A stretch of DNA of 64,000 nucleotides from Pseudaminobacter soli (ex Zhang et al. 2022) (GCF_014595955.1 NZ_JABVCF010000002.1:186001-250000); one strand, 5' to 3'. Positions 47,351 to 57,104 are shown, counted from the first letter of the stretch. Notes: a model not told the origin generated them from the sequence alone. A program made the numbers and translations.

Positions 47351-49145
47351 CCGCAACTTCCTTATCACCATCGCCCTGTCGGTGGTGATCCTGACGCTCT
47401 GGCAGGTGTTCTACATGAACCCCCGCATCGAGGCGCAGCGCGAGGCCACCCAGATCGAGGCGCAACGTGCCGAGGCCGAGCGCCAGGCGGCACATCCGCA
47501 GGGCGGGCAGCAGTCCGGCGCGCCGCAGGGCGCCGTCCCTGGGGTGCCCGGCACCGATGGTGCAACGGAAGCCAATCGCGAGCGGGCGCTCGCCGCCACC
47601 CAGCGCGTGACAATCGAATCGCCGCGTCTTTCCGGCTCGATCAATCTCACCGGCGCGCGCCTGGACGACCTTCGGCTCAACAACTATCACCTGACCGTCG
47701 ATCCGAACTCGCCGACGATCGAGCTTCTCAATCCGCAGTCACTGCCCAACGGCTATTTCGCCGAGATCGGTTTCGTCGGCGGCGCGGATGCCGGCGCGCT
47801 GCCGAAATCCGATACGGTCTGGACGGTCGAGGGCGGGAATGTGCTCACCCCTGCGACGCCGGTGACGCTCGCCTGGACCAACGAGAAAGGGCTGACCTTC
47901 AGGCGCACCTTCAGCGTCGACGCCGACTACATGTTCACGATCTCGGATACGGTCAGCAATGGCGGCCAGGCACCGATCAGCCTGTCCAATTATGGCCTGG
48001 TCCGGCGCTTCGACAAGCCGTCGACCGCCAGCGTCTACGTGCTGCATGAAGGCCTGATCGGCGTGACTGGGGAGGAAGGTCTTCAGGAGATCAAGTACTC
48101 CAAGATCGAGGACGAGAAGCAGGTCACGCCGGGCAAGTCCACCGACGGCTGGCTCGGCATCACGGACAAGTACTGGGCGGTGACGCTGGTGCCGCCGGGC
48201 AAGCAGCCGTTCCAGCCGCGCTTCGCCTTCTTTGACGACGGCCGCCATCGCTACCAGGCCGACTTCCTGAGCGACGCCTTCACGGTCGCTCCCGGGCAGT
48301 CCGTCACCACCGAGACCATGGTGTTCGCCGGCGCCAAGGAAGTGGCCGTCGTGGACGCCTATGAGAAGGACCGCAACATCAGGCAGTTCGAACTCCTGAT
48401 CGACTGGGGCTGGTTCTACTTCATCACCAAGCCGATGTTCTGGTTGATAGACAACCTGTACAAGTTGCTCGGCAATTTCGGTCTCGCCATCCTCGCCACC
48501 ACCGTGCTGGTCAAGGCGGTCTTCTTCCCGCTCGCCAACAAGTCCTACAAGTCGATGGCGAACATGAAGAAGGTGCAGCCGAAGCTGCTCGAGATCCGCG
48601 AAAAATATGCGGACGACAAGCTGAAGCAGCAGCAGGCGATGATGGAGCTCTACAAAACGGAGAAGATCAATCCGATCGCCGGCTGCTGGCCGGTGCTGAT
48701 CCAGATCCCGGTGTTCTTCGCGCTCTACAAGGTGCTCTACATCACCATCGAGATGCGGCATGCGCCGTTCTTCGGCTGGATCAGGGACCTTGCGGCGCCT
48801 GATCCGACGTCGCTCTTCAACCTCTTCGGCCTGCTGCCGTTCGTGGTTCCGGAGTTCCTGCATATCGGCATCTGGCCGATCATCATGGGCATCACGATGT
48901 TCCTGCAGATGCGGATGAACCCGACGCCGCCGGACCCGACCCAGCAGATGATCTTCAACTGGATGCCGCTGATCTTCACCTTCATGCTGGCCTCGTTCCC
49001 GGCCGGGCTGGTGATCTACTGGGCGTGGAACAACACGCTGTCGATTATCCAGCAGGGCGTCATCATGAAGCGGCAGGGCGCCAAGATCGAGCTGTGGGAC
49101 AATCTGGCCGGCATGTTCAAACGAAAACCAACGCCCGCCGAATAG
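47340..49145 (+). CDS. yidC: Membrane protein insertase YidC
   Basis: A 601-residue inner-membrane insertase of the Gram-negative type. It has an N-terminal signal-anchor helix ([20 protein letters not shown], residues 5-24), a Gln/Ala-rich linker, and a periplasmic beta domain (about 85-360). Five C-terminal helices follow, starting at FLL-like [20 protein letters not shown]. The hydrophilic-groove Arg-containing segment and cytoplasmic hairpin ([21 protein letters not shown], 20 residues of it near 400) are present. It inserts respiratory and other membrane proteins with or without SecYEG. Length and gene order are typical for Rhizobiales. Confidence 0.97.
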   Translation: MQNNRNFLITIALSVVILTLWQVFYMNPRIEAQREATQIEAQRAEAERQAAHPQGGQQSGAPQGAVPGVPGTDGATEANRERALAATQRVTIESPRLSGSINLTGARLDDLRLNNYHLTVDPNSPTIELLNPQSLPNGYFAEIGFVGGADAGALPKSDTVWTVEGGNVLTPATPVTLAWTNEKGLTFRRTFSVDADYMFTISDTVSNGGQAPISLSNYGLVRRFDKPSTASVYVLHEGLIGVTGEEGLQEIKYSKIEDEKQVTPGKSTDGWLGITDKYWAVTLVPPGKQPFQPRFAFFDDGRHRYQADFLSDAFTVAPGQSVTTETMVFAGAKEVAVVDAYEKDRNIRQFELLIDWGWFYFITKPMFWLIDNLYKLLGNFGLAILATTVLVKAVFFPLANKSYKSMANMKKVQPKLLEIREKYADDKLKQQQAMMELYKTEKINPIAGCWPVLIQIPVFFALYKVLYITIEMRHAPFFGWIRDLAAPDPTSLFNLFGLLPFVVPEFLHIGIWPIIMGITMFLQMRMNPTPPDPTQQMIFNWMPLIFTFMLASFPAGLVIYWAWNNTLSIIQQGVIMKRQGAKIELWDNLAGMFKRKPTPAE

Positions 49146-49313
49146 CGGTTGTCTGCGGAAGGGGAGCGATGCTCCCCTTCATCGCTTCTGGGGGACGAGA
49201 TACCCGGAAGCGATCTCTCTGAAGGCCAGGCGGACCCTGGGGCGGTCTCGGGCGCAAGGAACATGCGAGCGGCCTGCCCATTGTGCGGGTATGCTCTGGA
49301 GGAGGAAGCGGGG

Positions 49314-49952
49314 ATGAGCGGGCCCAATCCGAACATAAAGCACCCGATGCCGATGCATCCGCGCGTCGGTTTCTTGAAGCCGCTGGTCGAGGCCGAGAAC
49401 GTCGAGATCGGCGAGTTCACCTATTACGACGACCCGAACGGTCCGGAGCATTTCGTCGAGAAATGCGTGCTCTACCACTATCCGTTCATAGGGGACCGGC
49501 TGGTGATCGGCCGCTTCTGCGCGCTGGGGCAGGGTGTGCAGTTCATAATGAACGGCGCCAACCACGCAATGTCCGGCTTTTCGACCTACCCGTTCAACAT
49601 TTTCGGCCATGGCTGGGAAGAGGGCTTCGATCCGCAGACCTGGGCACGCGAGGTCCGTGGCGACACGATCGTAGGCCATGATGTCTGGATGGGCATGGAG
49701 ACCCTTGTCATGCCGGGCGTGCGGATCGGCAGTGGCGCGATCACCGCTGCCCGCTCGGTGGTGACGCAGAACGTCCCGCCCTACGCCGTGGTGGCCGGCA
49801 ATCCGGCTCGCGTGGTCAAGACGCGCGTCGATAGCGACACGGTAGCGCGATTGCTATCGATCGCCTGGTGGGATTGGCCGGCGGACAGGATCACGCGAAA
49901 TCTCGATGCGATCAGGGGCGCCGATATATCCGCGCTGGAAAGGGCAGCATGA
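49314..49952 (+). CDS. CatB-related hexapeptide-repeat O-acetyltransferase
   Basis: A 212-residue xenobiotic-type acetyltransferase (Vat/CatB group) with a left-handed beta-helix. ATG 49314 follows GGAGGAAGCGGGG. The active-site His is in [15 protein letters not shown] (about 84). The hexapeptide repeats run through [22 protein letters not shown] (shown in part: [12 protein letters not shown]), and the family ending [13 protein letters not shown] is present. It transfers acetyl from acetyl-CoA to a hydroxyl group; relatives inactivate chloramphenicol or streptogramins, but housekeeping sugar substrates are also common. It overlaps engB by four bases, an arrangement recurrent in Rhizobiales. 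Confidence 0.85.
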   Translation: MSGPNPNIKHPMPMHPRVGFLKPLVEAENVEIGEFTYYDDPNGPEHFVEKCVLYHYPFIGDRLVIGRFCALGQGVQFIMNGANHAMSGFSTYPFNIFGHGWEEGFDPQTWAREVRGDTIVGHDVWMGMETLVMPGVRIGSGAITAARSVVTQNVPPYAVVAGNPARVVKTRVDSDTVARLLSIAWWDWPADRITRNLDAIRGADISALERAA

Positions 49953-50605
49953 TCACCGCCGACTTGGAAGCAAACGGAAAGGAACTGTTCGCTCGCCCCT
50001 GGATATTCATCCGCAGCGTACCTTCCATGGAACTGCTGCCGCCCCAGGGGCCGGTCGAGATCGCTTTTGCCGGCCGCTCCAATGTGGGCAAGTCGTCCCT
50101 GATCAATGGGCTGGTCGGCAAGAAGGGGCTCGCCCGCACCTCGAACACGCCGGGGCGAACGCAGGAACTCAACTACTTCGTGCCCGAGGGCTATTCGGGA
50201 GAGGGCGGGGACCTGCCACCGCTCGCTTTGGTCGATATGCCTGGCTACGGCTACGCCAAGGCGCCGAAGACCGAGGTTGAGCGCTGGACCAAGCTGGTGA
50301 TGGACTATCTGCGCGGGCGGGTCACGCTGAAGCGCGTCTATGTGCTGATCGATGCCCGCCACGGCATCAAGAAGGTGGATGAAGAGGTGCTGACCCTGCT
50401 CGACAAGGCAGCGGTGTCCTACCAGATCGTGCTGACCAAGATCGACAAGATCAAGCCCGCGGGCGTCCCGCGGCTGATCGCAGAGACGCTGGAGAAGACG
50501 AAGAAGCGTCCCGCAGCCTTCCCGGAGATCATCGCCACGTCATCGGAAAAGGCGCTCGGGATCGACGATCTGCGCGATGCGATTGCGCTGGTCGCTTCGG
50601 AGTAG
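49949..50605 (+). CDS. engB: Ribosome-biogenesis GTPase EngB/YihA
   Basis: A 218-residue small GTPase. G1 [16 protein letters not shown] (about 35-50), G2 [10 protein letters not shown]3 [10 protein letters not shown] (about 93-102), G4 LTKIDKIK (about 161) and G5 ATSSEKALG are all intact. EngB is needed for 50S subunit assembly and normal division. The start is the ATG overlapping the acetyltransferase stop. A divergent DUF1465 gene lies 73 bases downstream on the other strand. Confidence 0.95.
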   Translation: MITADLEANGKELFARPWIFIRSVPSMELLPPQGPVEIAFAGRSNVGKSSLINGLVGKKGLARTSNTPGRTQELNYFVPEGYSGEGGDLPPLALVDMPGYGYAKAPKTEVERWTKLVMDYLRGRVTLKRVYVLIDARHGIKKVDEEVLTLLDKAAVSYQIVLTKIDKIKPAGVPRLIAETLEKTKKRPAAFPEIIATSSEKALGIDDLRDAIALVASE

Positions 50606-50678
50606 CCGCCGGAGGCGTCCGGGGCTCGGGACGAGGGTCCCGTCGGCGATGCCGCTAAGACGCCACTTAGCCTGGATT

Positions 50679-51194
50679 TCAGCCCCGCGCGAAAGCCGTG
50701 TTCAGGAGGCTGATCTGGTCGTTAACCGGGTTGCTGCGGTGGGAAGCGATGGCCGTGTGGATGCTGCCGGCACCGTAGATCTCCTCGTCCATCCGCCGGA
50801 CGAGCTTCTGCAGGCTGAGCGAGCGATGGACGAGGGAGAGGAACGCCTCCGGGAGTTCGTCCCAGCCGGCGACACTCTCGGGGGCGGAGGCTGTGTCTAG
50901 CCGCACCTTCGCCTTCTCCACCGCCACCTGGTCACGGGTCATCTCGCCCGAATTGGCGGCGCGCTGCAGGAGCAGCCACGAGGCGATCTGCATGAGCCGG
51001 GTCGTCAGCCGCATCGACTCAGCCGCATAAAGCGTTGCCGCCATGCGCGACAGGCCGCGCGCATCTGCCCGGCCGGGACCGTCGAGATATTCCGCCGCCT
51101 GTTCGACCAGCCTCATCCCCTCATTGTAGAGAGGCTTGAAGGAATCGGAGAAAATCCGGCGTTCGGCCAGTTTGATTGTCTTGCTGCGTTCCAT
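50679..51194 (-). CDS. rcdA: DUF1465 protein, RcdA-like ClpXP adaptor
   Basis: A 171-residue all-helical protein of the DUF1465/RcdA family, with segments FSDSFKPLYNEGMRLVEQAA (about 15-34), TLYAAESMRLTTRLMQIASW and DELPEAFLSLVHRSLSLQ. In Caulobacter RcdA is an adaptor that, with CpdR and PopA, brings the cell-cycle regulator CtrA to the ClpXP protease. A perfect CtrA full box, TTAA-N7-TTAA, lies at 51330-51344, about 136 bases upstream, suggesting a feedback loop in which CtrA controls the gene for its own degradation adaptor. The gene is convergent with engB. Confidence 0.85.
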   Translation of the reverse strand: MERSKTIKLAERRIFSDSFKPLYNEGMRLVEQAAEYLDGPGRADARGLSRMAATLYAAESMRLTTRLMQIASWLLLQRAANSGEMTRDQVAVEKAKVRLDTASAPESVAGWDELPEAFLSLVHRSLSLQKLVRRMDEEIYGAGSIHTAIASHRSNPVNDQISLLNTAFARG

Positions 51195-51329
51195 AGAGCG
51201 TGCCTGTCATCCCCCCGGCGAGAGAATCCCACAAGTGCGATCGCCCCCCTCCGGCACGCCGCCTTGTCGCCGATTCCTTTCCGGCTGGGAAGAAGATGCG
51301 TCGCCGCAGTTCCCGTTGCAAGCGTATGT

Positions 51330-51344
51330 TTAATGAAGGGTTAA
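51330..51344. promoter_or_regulatory. CtrA full box upstream of rcdA
   Basis: TTAATGAAGGGTTAA is an exact TTAA-N7-TTAA CtrA site, 136 bases upstream of rcdA (minus strand). Read on the minus strand it differs at one base from the second box at 51487-51501. Confidence 0.7.
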
Positions 51345-51365
51345 TAGTCGACCGAAGCAGTGGAT

Positions 51366-51393
51366 AAAAAAAGAGCCGCTGGAAAGCGGCTCT
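51366..51393 (-). terminator. Strong intrinsic terminator
   Basis: A 9-bp stem (AGAGCCGCT / AGCGGCTCT) with a GGAA/TTCC tetraloop is followed on the minus strand by seven T. It ends the candidate small RNA and any read-through from the gene at 51498-51947. Confidence 0.88.
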
Positions 51394-51463
51394 CGAGAGT
51401 CTAACAGGGAGGCGTCAAACGAAGTGGCTCCAACCACTCAGTAAGAATCCAGATGTCTGGATG
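51366..51463 (-). ncRNA. Candidate ~100-nt CtrA-controlled small RNA
   Basis: On the minus strand, about 98 bases form three hairpins in order. They are ATCCAG-4-CTGGAT (51447-51462), AGTGG-6-CCACT (51423-51438) and a strong terminator hairpin (51372-51393) ending in seven U. Between hairpins two and three lies an unpaired CCTCCC (complement of 51406-51411), an anti-Shine-Dalgarno-like seed. A perfect CtrA box sits at 51487-51501, with a TTAATT -10-like element near 51469-51474, which would start transcription near 51463. No reading frame is visible. It could instead be the 3' untranslated region of the membrane-protein gene upstream. The exact 5' end is inferred. Confidence 0.6.
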
Positions 51464-51486
51464 CCCCCAATTAACACCCGTAAGGC

Positions 51487-51501
51487 TTAATGCAGGGTTA
51501 A
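51487..51501. promoter_or_regulatory. CtrA full box upstream of candidate small RNA
   Basis: TTAATGCAGGGTTAA is an exact TTAA-N7-TTAA site that overlaps the stop codon of the gene at 51498-51947. It is placed to activate the minus-strand RNA starting about 25 bases downstream. Confidence 0.68.
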
Positions 51502-51947
51502 CGGGCCGGCATATTTTTTAGCGTCGAGGCCACAGGTGTGCCATCCGGATACAGTCCGGCGCTCGAACCGGCCGGTTTGCGAATTGCCGGGATTGCGATG
51601 AAGGCGAACATCAACATGCCCGCATAGAAGCCGAGCGATCCGATGGCGACGACGGGCTCCACCGCCTCGTTTCCGCCGAGCAGGAAAAAGAGCCCGACCA
51701 GGAGCAGGATTCCGCTGACCGTCGTAAGCCAGAAATGAATCGGAGCCAGCCGCGAAGCCCGAGCGGCGGGAACCAGGTGGTAGAAGAACGCGAACACGGC
51801 CGACATCAGCCAGCCCGCAACCATCGTGTGTGCGTGGGTCGGCATCTGACCATGATCATGGGTGATCGACATATGGAGCCCGATCGCCATGCCGCAGAGG
51901 GAGTAGACGATGGCAAGGATGAAGAAATTGCGTGCAACGCCTTGCAT
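51498..51947 (-). CDS. Four-helix membrane protein resembling part of heme-copper oxidase subunit I
   Basis: A 149-residue membrane protein; ATG 51947 follows AGGGGA. Four hydrophobic spans are visible (about 5-27, 40-62, 70-92, 102-122). The first two carry histidines in IGLHMSITHDHGQMPTHAHTMVAGW (in part HMSITHDHGQMPTHAH, about 23-38), reminiscent of the helix II heme-ligand region of cbb3/NO-reductase-type subunit I. It is far too short to be an oxidase. Related small proteins occur in many alphaproteobacteria without an assigned role; heme or metal binding is a reasonable guess. The C-terminal tail is polar and ends in APAR-like residues. Confidence 0.68.
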   Translation of the reverse strand: MQGVARNFFILAIVYSLCGMAIGLHMSITHDHGQMPTHAHTMVAGWLMSAVFAFFYHLVPAARASRLAPIHFWLTTVSGILLLVGLFFLLGGNEAVEPVVAIGSLGFYAGMLMFAFIAIPAIRKPAGSSAGLYPDGTPVASTLKNMPAR

Positions 51948-52151
51948 TGCGAAGTCCCCTTCATGTTTCGATGGCCAGACACGCCGCACCGGACCGTCCG
52001 CGCGGCCTCAACCATGAGGCGGCTTTAGCCGAGGCAGCGTTTCGGGCGCATGTCGCCGGGCGCGTAACAGGAAACGGACGGTTACAGGCCAGAGCCTACC
52101 CGTTGTCGTCTCCGGGAAACTTGGCCACTGGGACGCAAGCCGGGCGCCATC

Positions 52152-52865
52152 TCACGCAACCACCACGATCGGCGTCTTGCCCTTGCCCGAGACGCGGTCG
52201 TAGAGGTCGATCACATCCTGGTTGATCATGCGCACGCAGCCGGAAGAGGCGGCCCTGCCGATGGAGCGCCATTCCGGCGTGCCGTGGATGCGGTAGAGCG
52301 TGTCCACCCCGTCCTTGTAGATGTAGAGCGCCCGCGCCCCCAGCGGGTTGTCCAGCCCACCGGGCTGGCCGGTGCGATACTTGGCGAGTTCAGGCCTGCG
52401 CTCGATCATTTCGGCAGGCGGCGTCCACGTCGGCCACTTCCTTGCATACTGGACCACTGCGCGGCCGGACCAGGCGAAGCCTTCCTTGCCGATGCTGACA
52501 CCGTAGCGGATGGCATCGCCGTTCTCCTGGACGAGATAGAGGTGCCGCTCCTTGAGGTGGACGACGATGGTGCCTGGTTTTTCGCCAGTCGGATCGACCA
52601 CGAGCCGGCGCAGATGCTTCTGCTTCAGTTCCTTCGCGGGAATGGCCGGCAGGGCGACGCCATTGTCGCTCAATGAGGCATACATGAGTTCCGGCCGGCC
52701 GAGATAGCCATAGCTCTCGGCCTCCGACCTCAGATCCGATGTGGCGGGCCGTGCGGGAGGGGAGGTGCTTGGCACTCCAGTGGCGGGCGGGCCACTTGCA
52801 ACGGTGCGGCTGCACCCGCCAAGCGCCAAGGCGCCCAGGCCAACCAGCATGGAGCGCCGGGACAT
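52152..52865 (-). CDS. L,D-transpeptidase (YkuD family) lipoprotein
   Basis: A 237-residue periplasmic L,D-transpeptidase. ATG 52865 gives SRRSMLVGLGALALGGC: a twin-arginine-like start with lipobox LGGC at residues 15-18, so it is probably a Tat-exported lipoprotein. A GTG 20 codons upstream (52925) is an alternative start. The YkuD catalytic block IHGTPEWRSIGRAASSGCVRMI (in part SSGCVRM, about 212-218, with IHGTPE before it) contains the active Cys and His. The enzyme makes 3-3 cross-links in peptidoglycan or attaches proteins to it. In Rhizobiales, which grow at the pole, several such paralogues are usual. Confidence 0.9.
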   Translation of the reverse strand: MSRRSMLVGLGALALGGCSRTVASGPPATGVPSTSPPARPATSDLRSEAESYGYLGRPELMYASLSDNGVALPAIPAKELKQKHLRRLVVDPTGEKPGTIVVHLKERHLYLVQENGDAIRYGVSIGKEGFAWSGRAVVQYARKWPTWTPPAEMIERRPELAKYRTGQPGGLDNPLGARALYIYKDGVDTLYRIHGTPEWRSIGRAASSGCVRMINQDVIDLYDRVSGKGKTPIVVVA

Positions 52866-53401
52866 CGTTTGCCCGCCCAGGGTCGGAGCGGAGTTGTTCA
52901 GGGGGATAAGGGAAGCGTCTGACACGGGCGGGAAGCTACACCAGGAAAGTTTCTGGCGAGACCTCGTTCACGCCCGCTTTTCCAATCTTCATCAATCGTG
53001 GTTTATGAAAAGTGAATGGATTAACCCTTTGTTATAGATCGATTTTCGTGAAAATAGCTGATCCAAAGCGGGTGGTCGTCTTGCTGCCCGTCCGTCAACC
53101 ACAGCTTTGCCTCCCGTTGGTCACAATCTCGTCCGGAGCCGCTCCTAGCTCTCCCGTGCCTTGAGCTAGGGATTCGGCCATGAAGGTTATTAGAAGAGAG
53201 CTTGGATTTTTCGGAACTGTCCTGTTCGCCATCGCCCCACTGCTGGCGGCGAGCCTCGCCCTCGGCCTTCTCGTCACCTGAGGAGGCGGATATGGACCGT
53301 CGTGAACGACCGAGCGGCACGGCTGCTTCGCAGACATCTGGCCCCTTTACATCGCCCCGCTGGCAGGGATTTATCCTTTCCTTTGAGGAAAGGAGACATC
53401 C
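52866..53401. other. Spacer with near-CtrA site and one possible tiny gene
   Basis: The 536 bases between the transpeptidase and the LysE gene hold no standard gene. At 53021-53035 TTAACCCTTTGTTAT matches the CtrA full box except for the last base. It lies 156 bases before the transpeptidase start. A possible 33-codon membrane peptide gene lies at 53180-53281. The remainder shows nothing recognisable. Confidence 0.4.
53180..53281 (+). CDS. Possible 33-residue membrane peptide
   Basis: A short frame encoding a basic start (KVIRREL) followed by one hydrophobic helix of about 22 residues (FFGTVLFAIAPLLAASLALG). An AGGGA lies ten bases before the ATG. The helix-only layout fits bacterial small membrane proteins, but nothing confirms that it is expressed, and chance frames of this size are common. 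Confidence 0.3.
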   Translation: MKVIRRELGFFGTVLFAIAPLLAASLALGLLVT

Positions 53402-54025
53402 ATGTCGTTCGAAGCCTGGGCGGCCTTTGCCGCGGCATCAGCGGTTCTTCTGATCATTCCGGGGCCGACCATTTTGTTGGTCGTCTCCTACGCACTGGGC
53501 CAGGGCTGGCGCACGGCCCTGCCCATGGCCATCGGGGTGGCGCTGGGCGACTTCACGGCTATGACGCTCTCGATGCTGGGCATCGGTGCGCTGCTCGCCG
53601 CCTCGGCCAGCGTCTTCACCATCCTCAAGTGGATCGGCGCGGCCTATCTGGTCTATCTCGGCATAATGCTCTTCCGGGCCGGCGGGACGCTGACAGCCGA
53701 GCCGCGTAGCGATCCCGTATCAGGCGCAAAGATGTTGGCGCATGCCTGGCTGGTCACCGCGCTCAATCCCAAGAGCATCACCTTCTTCGTGGCCTTCCTG
53801 CCGCAGTTCCTCAGCCGCGATGTGGATTTCGTGACCCAGATGGTGGTCTTCGAATCGACCTTCCTCATCCTCGCCTTCGCCAATGCCTTCGGATACGCGC
53901 TGATCGCGGCGCGCGCCCGCGATCTCTTCCGCAGCCCCAGGGCGATTCGCGCATTCAACCGCACCGGCGGCACTCTTCTGGTCGGCGCCGGCATCGCTAC
54001 CGTCGCGGTCCGCTCCGGCAACTGA
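53402..54025 (+). CDS. LysE/RhtB-family amino-acid exporter
   Basis: A 207-residue exporter with about six membrane helices, preceded by GGAAAGGAG. The family start LLIIPGPTILLVVSYALGQG (about 16-35) and the segment FTILKWIGAAYLVYLGIMLF (about 70-89) are characteristic. NPKSITFFVAFLPQFL (about 122-137) is the third hallmark. Such proteins export amino acids such as homoserine, threonine or lysine, or related metabolites. No LysG-type regulator is adjacent. It is followed by 206 bases and then the xylose genes on the same strand. Confidence 0.88.
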   Translation: MSFEAWAAFAAASAVLLIIPGPTILLVVSYALGQGWRTALPMAIGVALGDFTAMTLSMLGIGALLAASASVFTILKWIGAAYLVYLGIMLFRAGGTLTAEPRSDPVSGAKMLAHAWLVTALNPKSITFFVAFLPQFLSRDVDFVTQMVVFESTFLILAFANAFGYALIAARARDLFRSPRAIRAFNRTGGTLLVGAGIATVAVRSGN

Positions 54026-54231
54026 GGCGAGGAGATAATGGCTTCGCGTCCTCCACGGTCGCGTCGCTAGCCCTCGATATTTATAGCGGGATTCGGAAGA
54101 ACTATGGGAGGGGGCGTCCCGGCGGTTTCCATGCCGCCGTTTTTTGCTAGAATCTCCGGCCAGGAAGGACCACGGTCCGGAAGATCATAGACCGCCGGCT
54201 TGGAACCGCGCAGCGCTTGGGAGGACCGGCG

Positions 54232-55683
54232 ATGTATCTCGGAATCGATCTCGGCACGTCCGGCGTCAAGGCGCTGCTGATCGACGACCGGCAGGAGGTC
54301 GTCGGTTCGGCGAGCGGCCACCTGGATGTCTCGCGGCCCCAGCCCGGTTGGTCGGAACAGAAGCCCTCCGACTGGATACGCGCGACCGAAGAGGCCATCG
54401 CCGGCCTGAAAGCAAAGCACGGCTCGCAGTTCGCGGCCATCAAGGGCATCGGCCTGTCGGGCCAGATGCATGGCGCCACTTTGCTGGACGGCAGCGACGA
54501 GGTGCTTCGGCCCTGCATCCTCTGGAATGACACCCGCAGCCATGCCGAAGCGGCGAAGCTCGATGCGGACCCGCGCTTTCGCGAGATCAGCGGCAACATC
54601 GTCTTCCCCGGCTTCACGGCGCCCAAGATCGACTGGGTGCGCAACAACGAGCCAGAGATTTTCGAGCGGCTGCGCAAGGTGCTCCTGCCCAAGGACTATC
54701 TGCGGCTTTGGCTGACCGGCGAGCACATTTCGGAAATGTCCGACTCCGCCGGCACGTCCTGGCTCGACGTCGGCGCGCGCAAATGGTCGGCGGAGCTTCT
54801 TGAAGCGACGCATCTCGATGAATCCCAGATGCCGTCCCTCGTCGAGGGCACTGAGCCCGCGGGCACGTTGCGCGCCGATCTGGCCGCTCGCTGGGGGCTT
54901 TCGGGCAAGGTAGTGGTGGCGGGTGGTGCCGGCGACAATGCCGCGTCGGCCTGCGGCATGGGCACCGTGCGGTCGGGCCAGGCCTTCGTGTCGCTCGGCA
55001 CGTCCGGCGTGCTGTTTGCCGCCAACGCTGCCTATCGGCCCAATCCGCAGAGCGCGGTGCATACCTTCTGCCATGCCCTGCCGAGAGCCTGGCACCAGAT
55101 GGGCGTCATCCTTTCGGCGACCGATTCGCTCAACTGGCTGTCCTCGATCACCGGGAAGAGCGCCGCCGACCTCACGATCCACTTGGGAGAGGGCCTGCGC
55201 AAGCCGACGGGCGTAATCTTCCTCCCGTATCTCTCGGGCGAGCGCACGCCGCATAACGACGCGGTGATCCGCGGCTCGTTCACGGGGCTCGGACACGAAT
55301 CGGATGCTGCGGCGCTTACTCAGGCCGTGCTGGAGGGCGTGGCCTTCGCCTTCCGCGACAGCCTCAATGCGCTGACCGCCGCCGGCACGATGCTGACGCG
55401 CGTGACGGCGGTCGGAGGCGGCTCGCGCTCTCGCTATTGGCTGAAGGCGATCGCGACCGCCTTGGGCCTGCCGGTCGACATCCCGGAAGACGGCGATTTC
55501 GGCGCCGCATTCGGTGCCGCGCGGCTAGGTCTCATCGCTGCCGAAGGGGCCGATCCGCACAAGGCGCTTACCCAGCCGACCACAGCGGAGACGATCGAAC
55601 CGGTCGCCGATTTGACTGCCGCCTACGAGGATGCCTACCGCCGCTACCGCGCGCTTTACCCGGCGATCCGGAGGACGATGTAA
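54232..55683 (+). CDS. xylB: Xylulokinase
   Basis: A 483-residue FGGY-family kinase; ATG 54232 follows GGGAGGACC. The phosphate-binding LGIDLGTSGVKALL (about 3-16), the XylB-specific GLSGQMHGATLL (about 79-90), and WNDTRSHAEA are present. The FGGY signatures include LPYLSGERTPHND (about 330-342) and the ATP-site GGGSRSRYWLKAIA (about 398-411). It phosphorylates D-xylulose to D-xylulose-5-phosphate. xylA follows 63 bases later, so the pair converts imported xylose to a pentose phosphate intermediate. No XylR regulator or xylose transporter is encoded in this window. Confidence 0.95.
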   Translation: MYLGIDLGTSGVKALLIDDRQEVVGSASGHLDVSRPQPGWSEQKPSDWIRATEEAIAGLKAKHGSQFAAIKGIGLSGQMHGATLLDGSDEVLRPCILWNDTRSHAEAAKLDADPRFREISGNIVFPGFTAPKIDWVRNNEPEIFERLRKVLLPKDYLRLWLTGEHISEMSDSAGTSWLDVGARKWSAELLEATHLDESQMPSLVEGTEPAGTLRADLAARWGLSGKVVVAGGAGDNAASACGMGTVRSGQAFVSLGTSGVLFAANAAYRPNPQSAVHTFCHALPRAWHQMGVILSATDSLNWLSSITGKSAADLTIHLGEGLRKPTGVIFLPYLSGERTPHNDAVIRGSFTGLGHESDAAALTQAVLEGVAFAFRDSLNALTAAGTMLTRVTAVGGGSRSRYWLKAIATALGLPVDIPEDGDFGAAFGAARLGLIAAEGADPHKALTQPTTAETIEPVADLTAAYEDAYRRYRALYPAIRRTM

Positions 55684-55746
55684 ACCTGGAGGGGCGGGTT
55701 CCTCGATGCGCGGGATGCTTCAGTCACCTATGGGAGGAGTTTCACC

Positions 55747-57057
55747 GTGAGCACTGGATTCTTCGGCGACATCAAGCCCGTAAAGTATGAGGGACCGGAT
55801 TCCGACAATCCGCCTGCCTATCGCTTCTACAATCCCGACGAGGTGGTGATGGGCAAGCGGATGGAAGACCATCTGCGCTTCTCCGTCGCCTATTGGCATT
55901 CCTTCGCCTGGCCGGGAGGCGATCCGTTTGGCGGGCAGACCTTTGAGCGCCCCTGGTTTGGCGACTCGATGGAGCATGCGCGGCTGAAGGCTGATGTCGC
56001 CTTCGAGATGTTCACGCTGCTCGGCGTGCCGTTCTACTGCTTCCATGATGCGGACGTGCGCCCGGAAGACGCGACGTTCGCCGAGAGCGCGGCGCGGCTC
56101 GACGAGATTGCCGAGGTCTTCGCCGCCAAGCAGCGCGAGACCGGCGTGAAGCTTCTTTGGGGCACGGCCAACCTGTTCTCGCATCGCCGCTTCATGGCCG
56201 GCGCCGCGACCAATCCCGATCCGGATGTCTTCGCCTATGCCGCCGCCACGGTGAAGAAGTGCATCGACGTCACCAAGACGCTGGGCGGGCAGAACTACGT
56301 GCTGTGGGGTGGCCGCGAGGGCTACGAAACGCTCCTCAATACCGATCTTAAGCACGAGCAGGAGCAGGCCGGCCGCTTCTTGTCGATGGTGGTGGACTAC
56401 AAGCACCGGATCGGCTTTGACGGCACGATCCTGATCGAGCCGAAGCCGCAGGAGCCGACCAAGCACCAATACGACTACGACGTCGCGACCGTGTACGGGT
56501 TCCTGAAGAAGTTCGGTCTGGAGAAGGAGGTCAAGGTCAACATCGAGCAAGGCCACGCGATCCTGGCCGGCCACTCCTTCGAACACGAACTGGCGCTCGC
56601 CGCCGCACTCGACATTTTTGGCTCCATCGACATGAACCGCAACGACTACCAGTCCGGCTGGGACACCGACCAGTTCCCCAACAATGTTCCGGAAATGGCG
56701 CTCGCCTACTACCAGGTCCTGCAGGCGGGCGGCTTCACAACGGGCGGCACCAATTTCGACGCCAAGCTCCGCCGGCAGTCGCTCGATCCGCAGGACCTGC
56801 TGATCGCCCATGTCGGCGGCATGGATTGCTGCGCCAGAGGGCTGAAGGCGGCGGCAAAGATGATCGAGGACAAGGCGCTGTCTGGTCCGCTCGAGGAACG
56901 CTATGCCGGCTGGAACTCAGCCGAAGCGCAGGCGATGCTGAAGAGTGAGCGCACGCTGGAGCAGATCGCCGAACGCGTGGTGAAGGAGGGTATCGAGCCG
57001 AAGCCGCGCTCGGGCCGTCAGGAGTATCTGGAGAATATCGTCAACCGGTATGTTTGA
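55747..57057 (+). CDS. xylA: Xylose isomerase
   Basis: A 436-residue class II xylose isomerase (GTG start after GGGAGGAG). Catalytic and metal residues are visible: [11 protein letters not shown]-like [11 protein letters not shown] (His near 100), [16 protein letters not shown] (about 183-198), and [17 protein letters not shown] (metal Glu and Lys, about 231-247). INIEQ-type [18 protein letters not shown] (about 264-281) and [16 protein letters not shown] complete the set. It interconverts D-xylose and D-xylulose in the cytoplasm. Gene order xylB-xylA is common in Rhizobiales. The palindrome at 57105-57145 probably marks the transcript end. Confidence 0.97.
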   Translation: MSTGFFGDIKPVKYEGPDSDNPPAYRFYNPDEVVMGKRMEDHLRFSVAYWHSFAWPGGDPFGGQTFERPWFGDSMEHARLKADVAFEMFTLLGVPFYCFHDADVRPEDATFAESAARLDEIAEVFAAKQRETGVKLLWGTANLFSHRRFMAGAATNPDPDVFAYAAATVKKCIDVTKTLGGQNYVLWGGREGYETLLNTDLKHEQEQAGRFLSMVVDYKHRIGFDGTILIEPKPQEPTKHQYDYDVATVYGFLKKFGLEKEVKVNIEQGHAILAGHSFEHELALAAALDIFGSIDMNRNDYQSGWDTDQFPNNVPEMALAYYQVLQAGGFTTGGTNFDAKLRRQSLDPQDLLIAHVGGMDCCARGLKAAAKMIEDKALSGPLEERYAGWNSAEAQAMLKSERTLEQIAERVVKEGIEPKPRSGRQEYLENIVNRYV

Positions 57058-57104
57058 GGCAGAGCTTCGGCTCGCGTACCTTCCCCGAGGCGCTCGTGCA
57101 CAAG

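Noticed and set aside
51498-51947. Functional oxidase subunit
   Set aside because: Only four helices and a subset of possible heme ligands; no partner subunits nearby.
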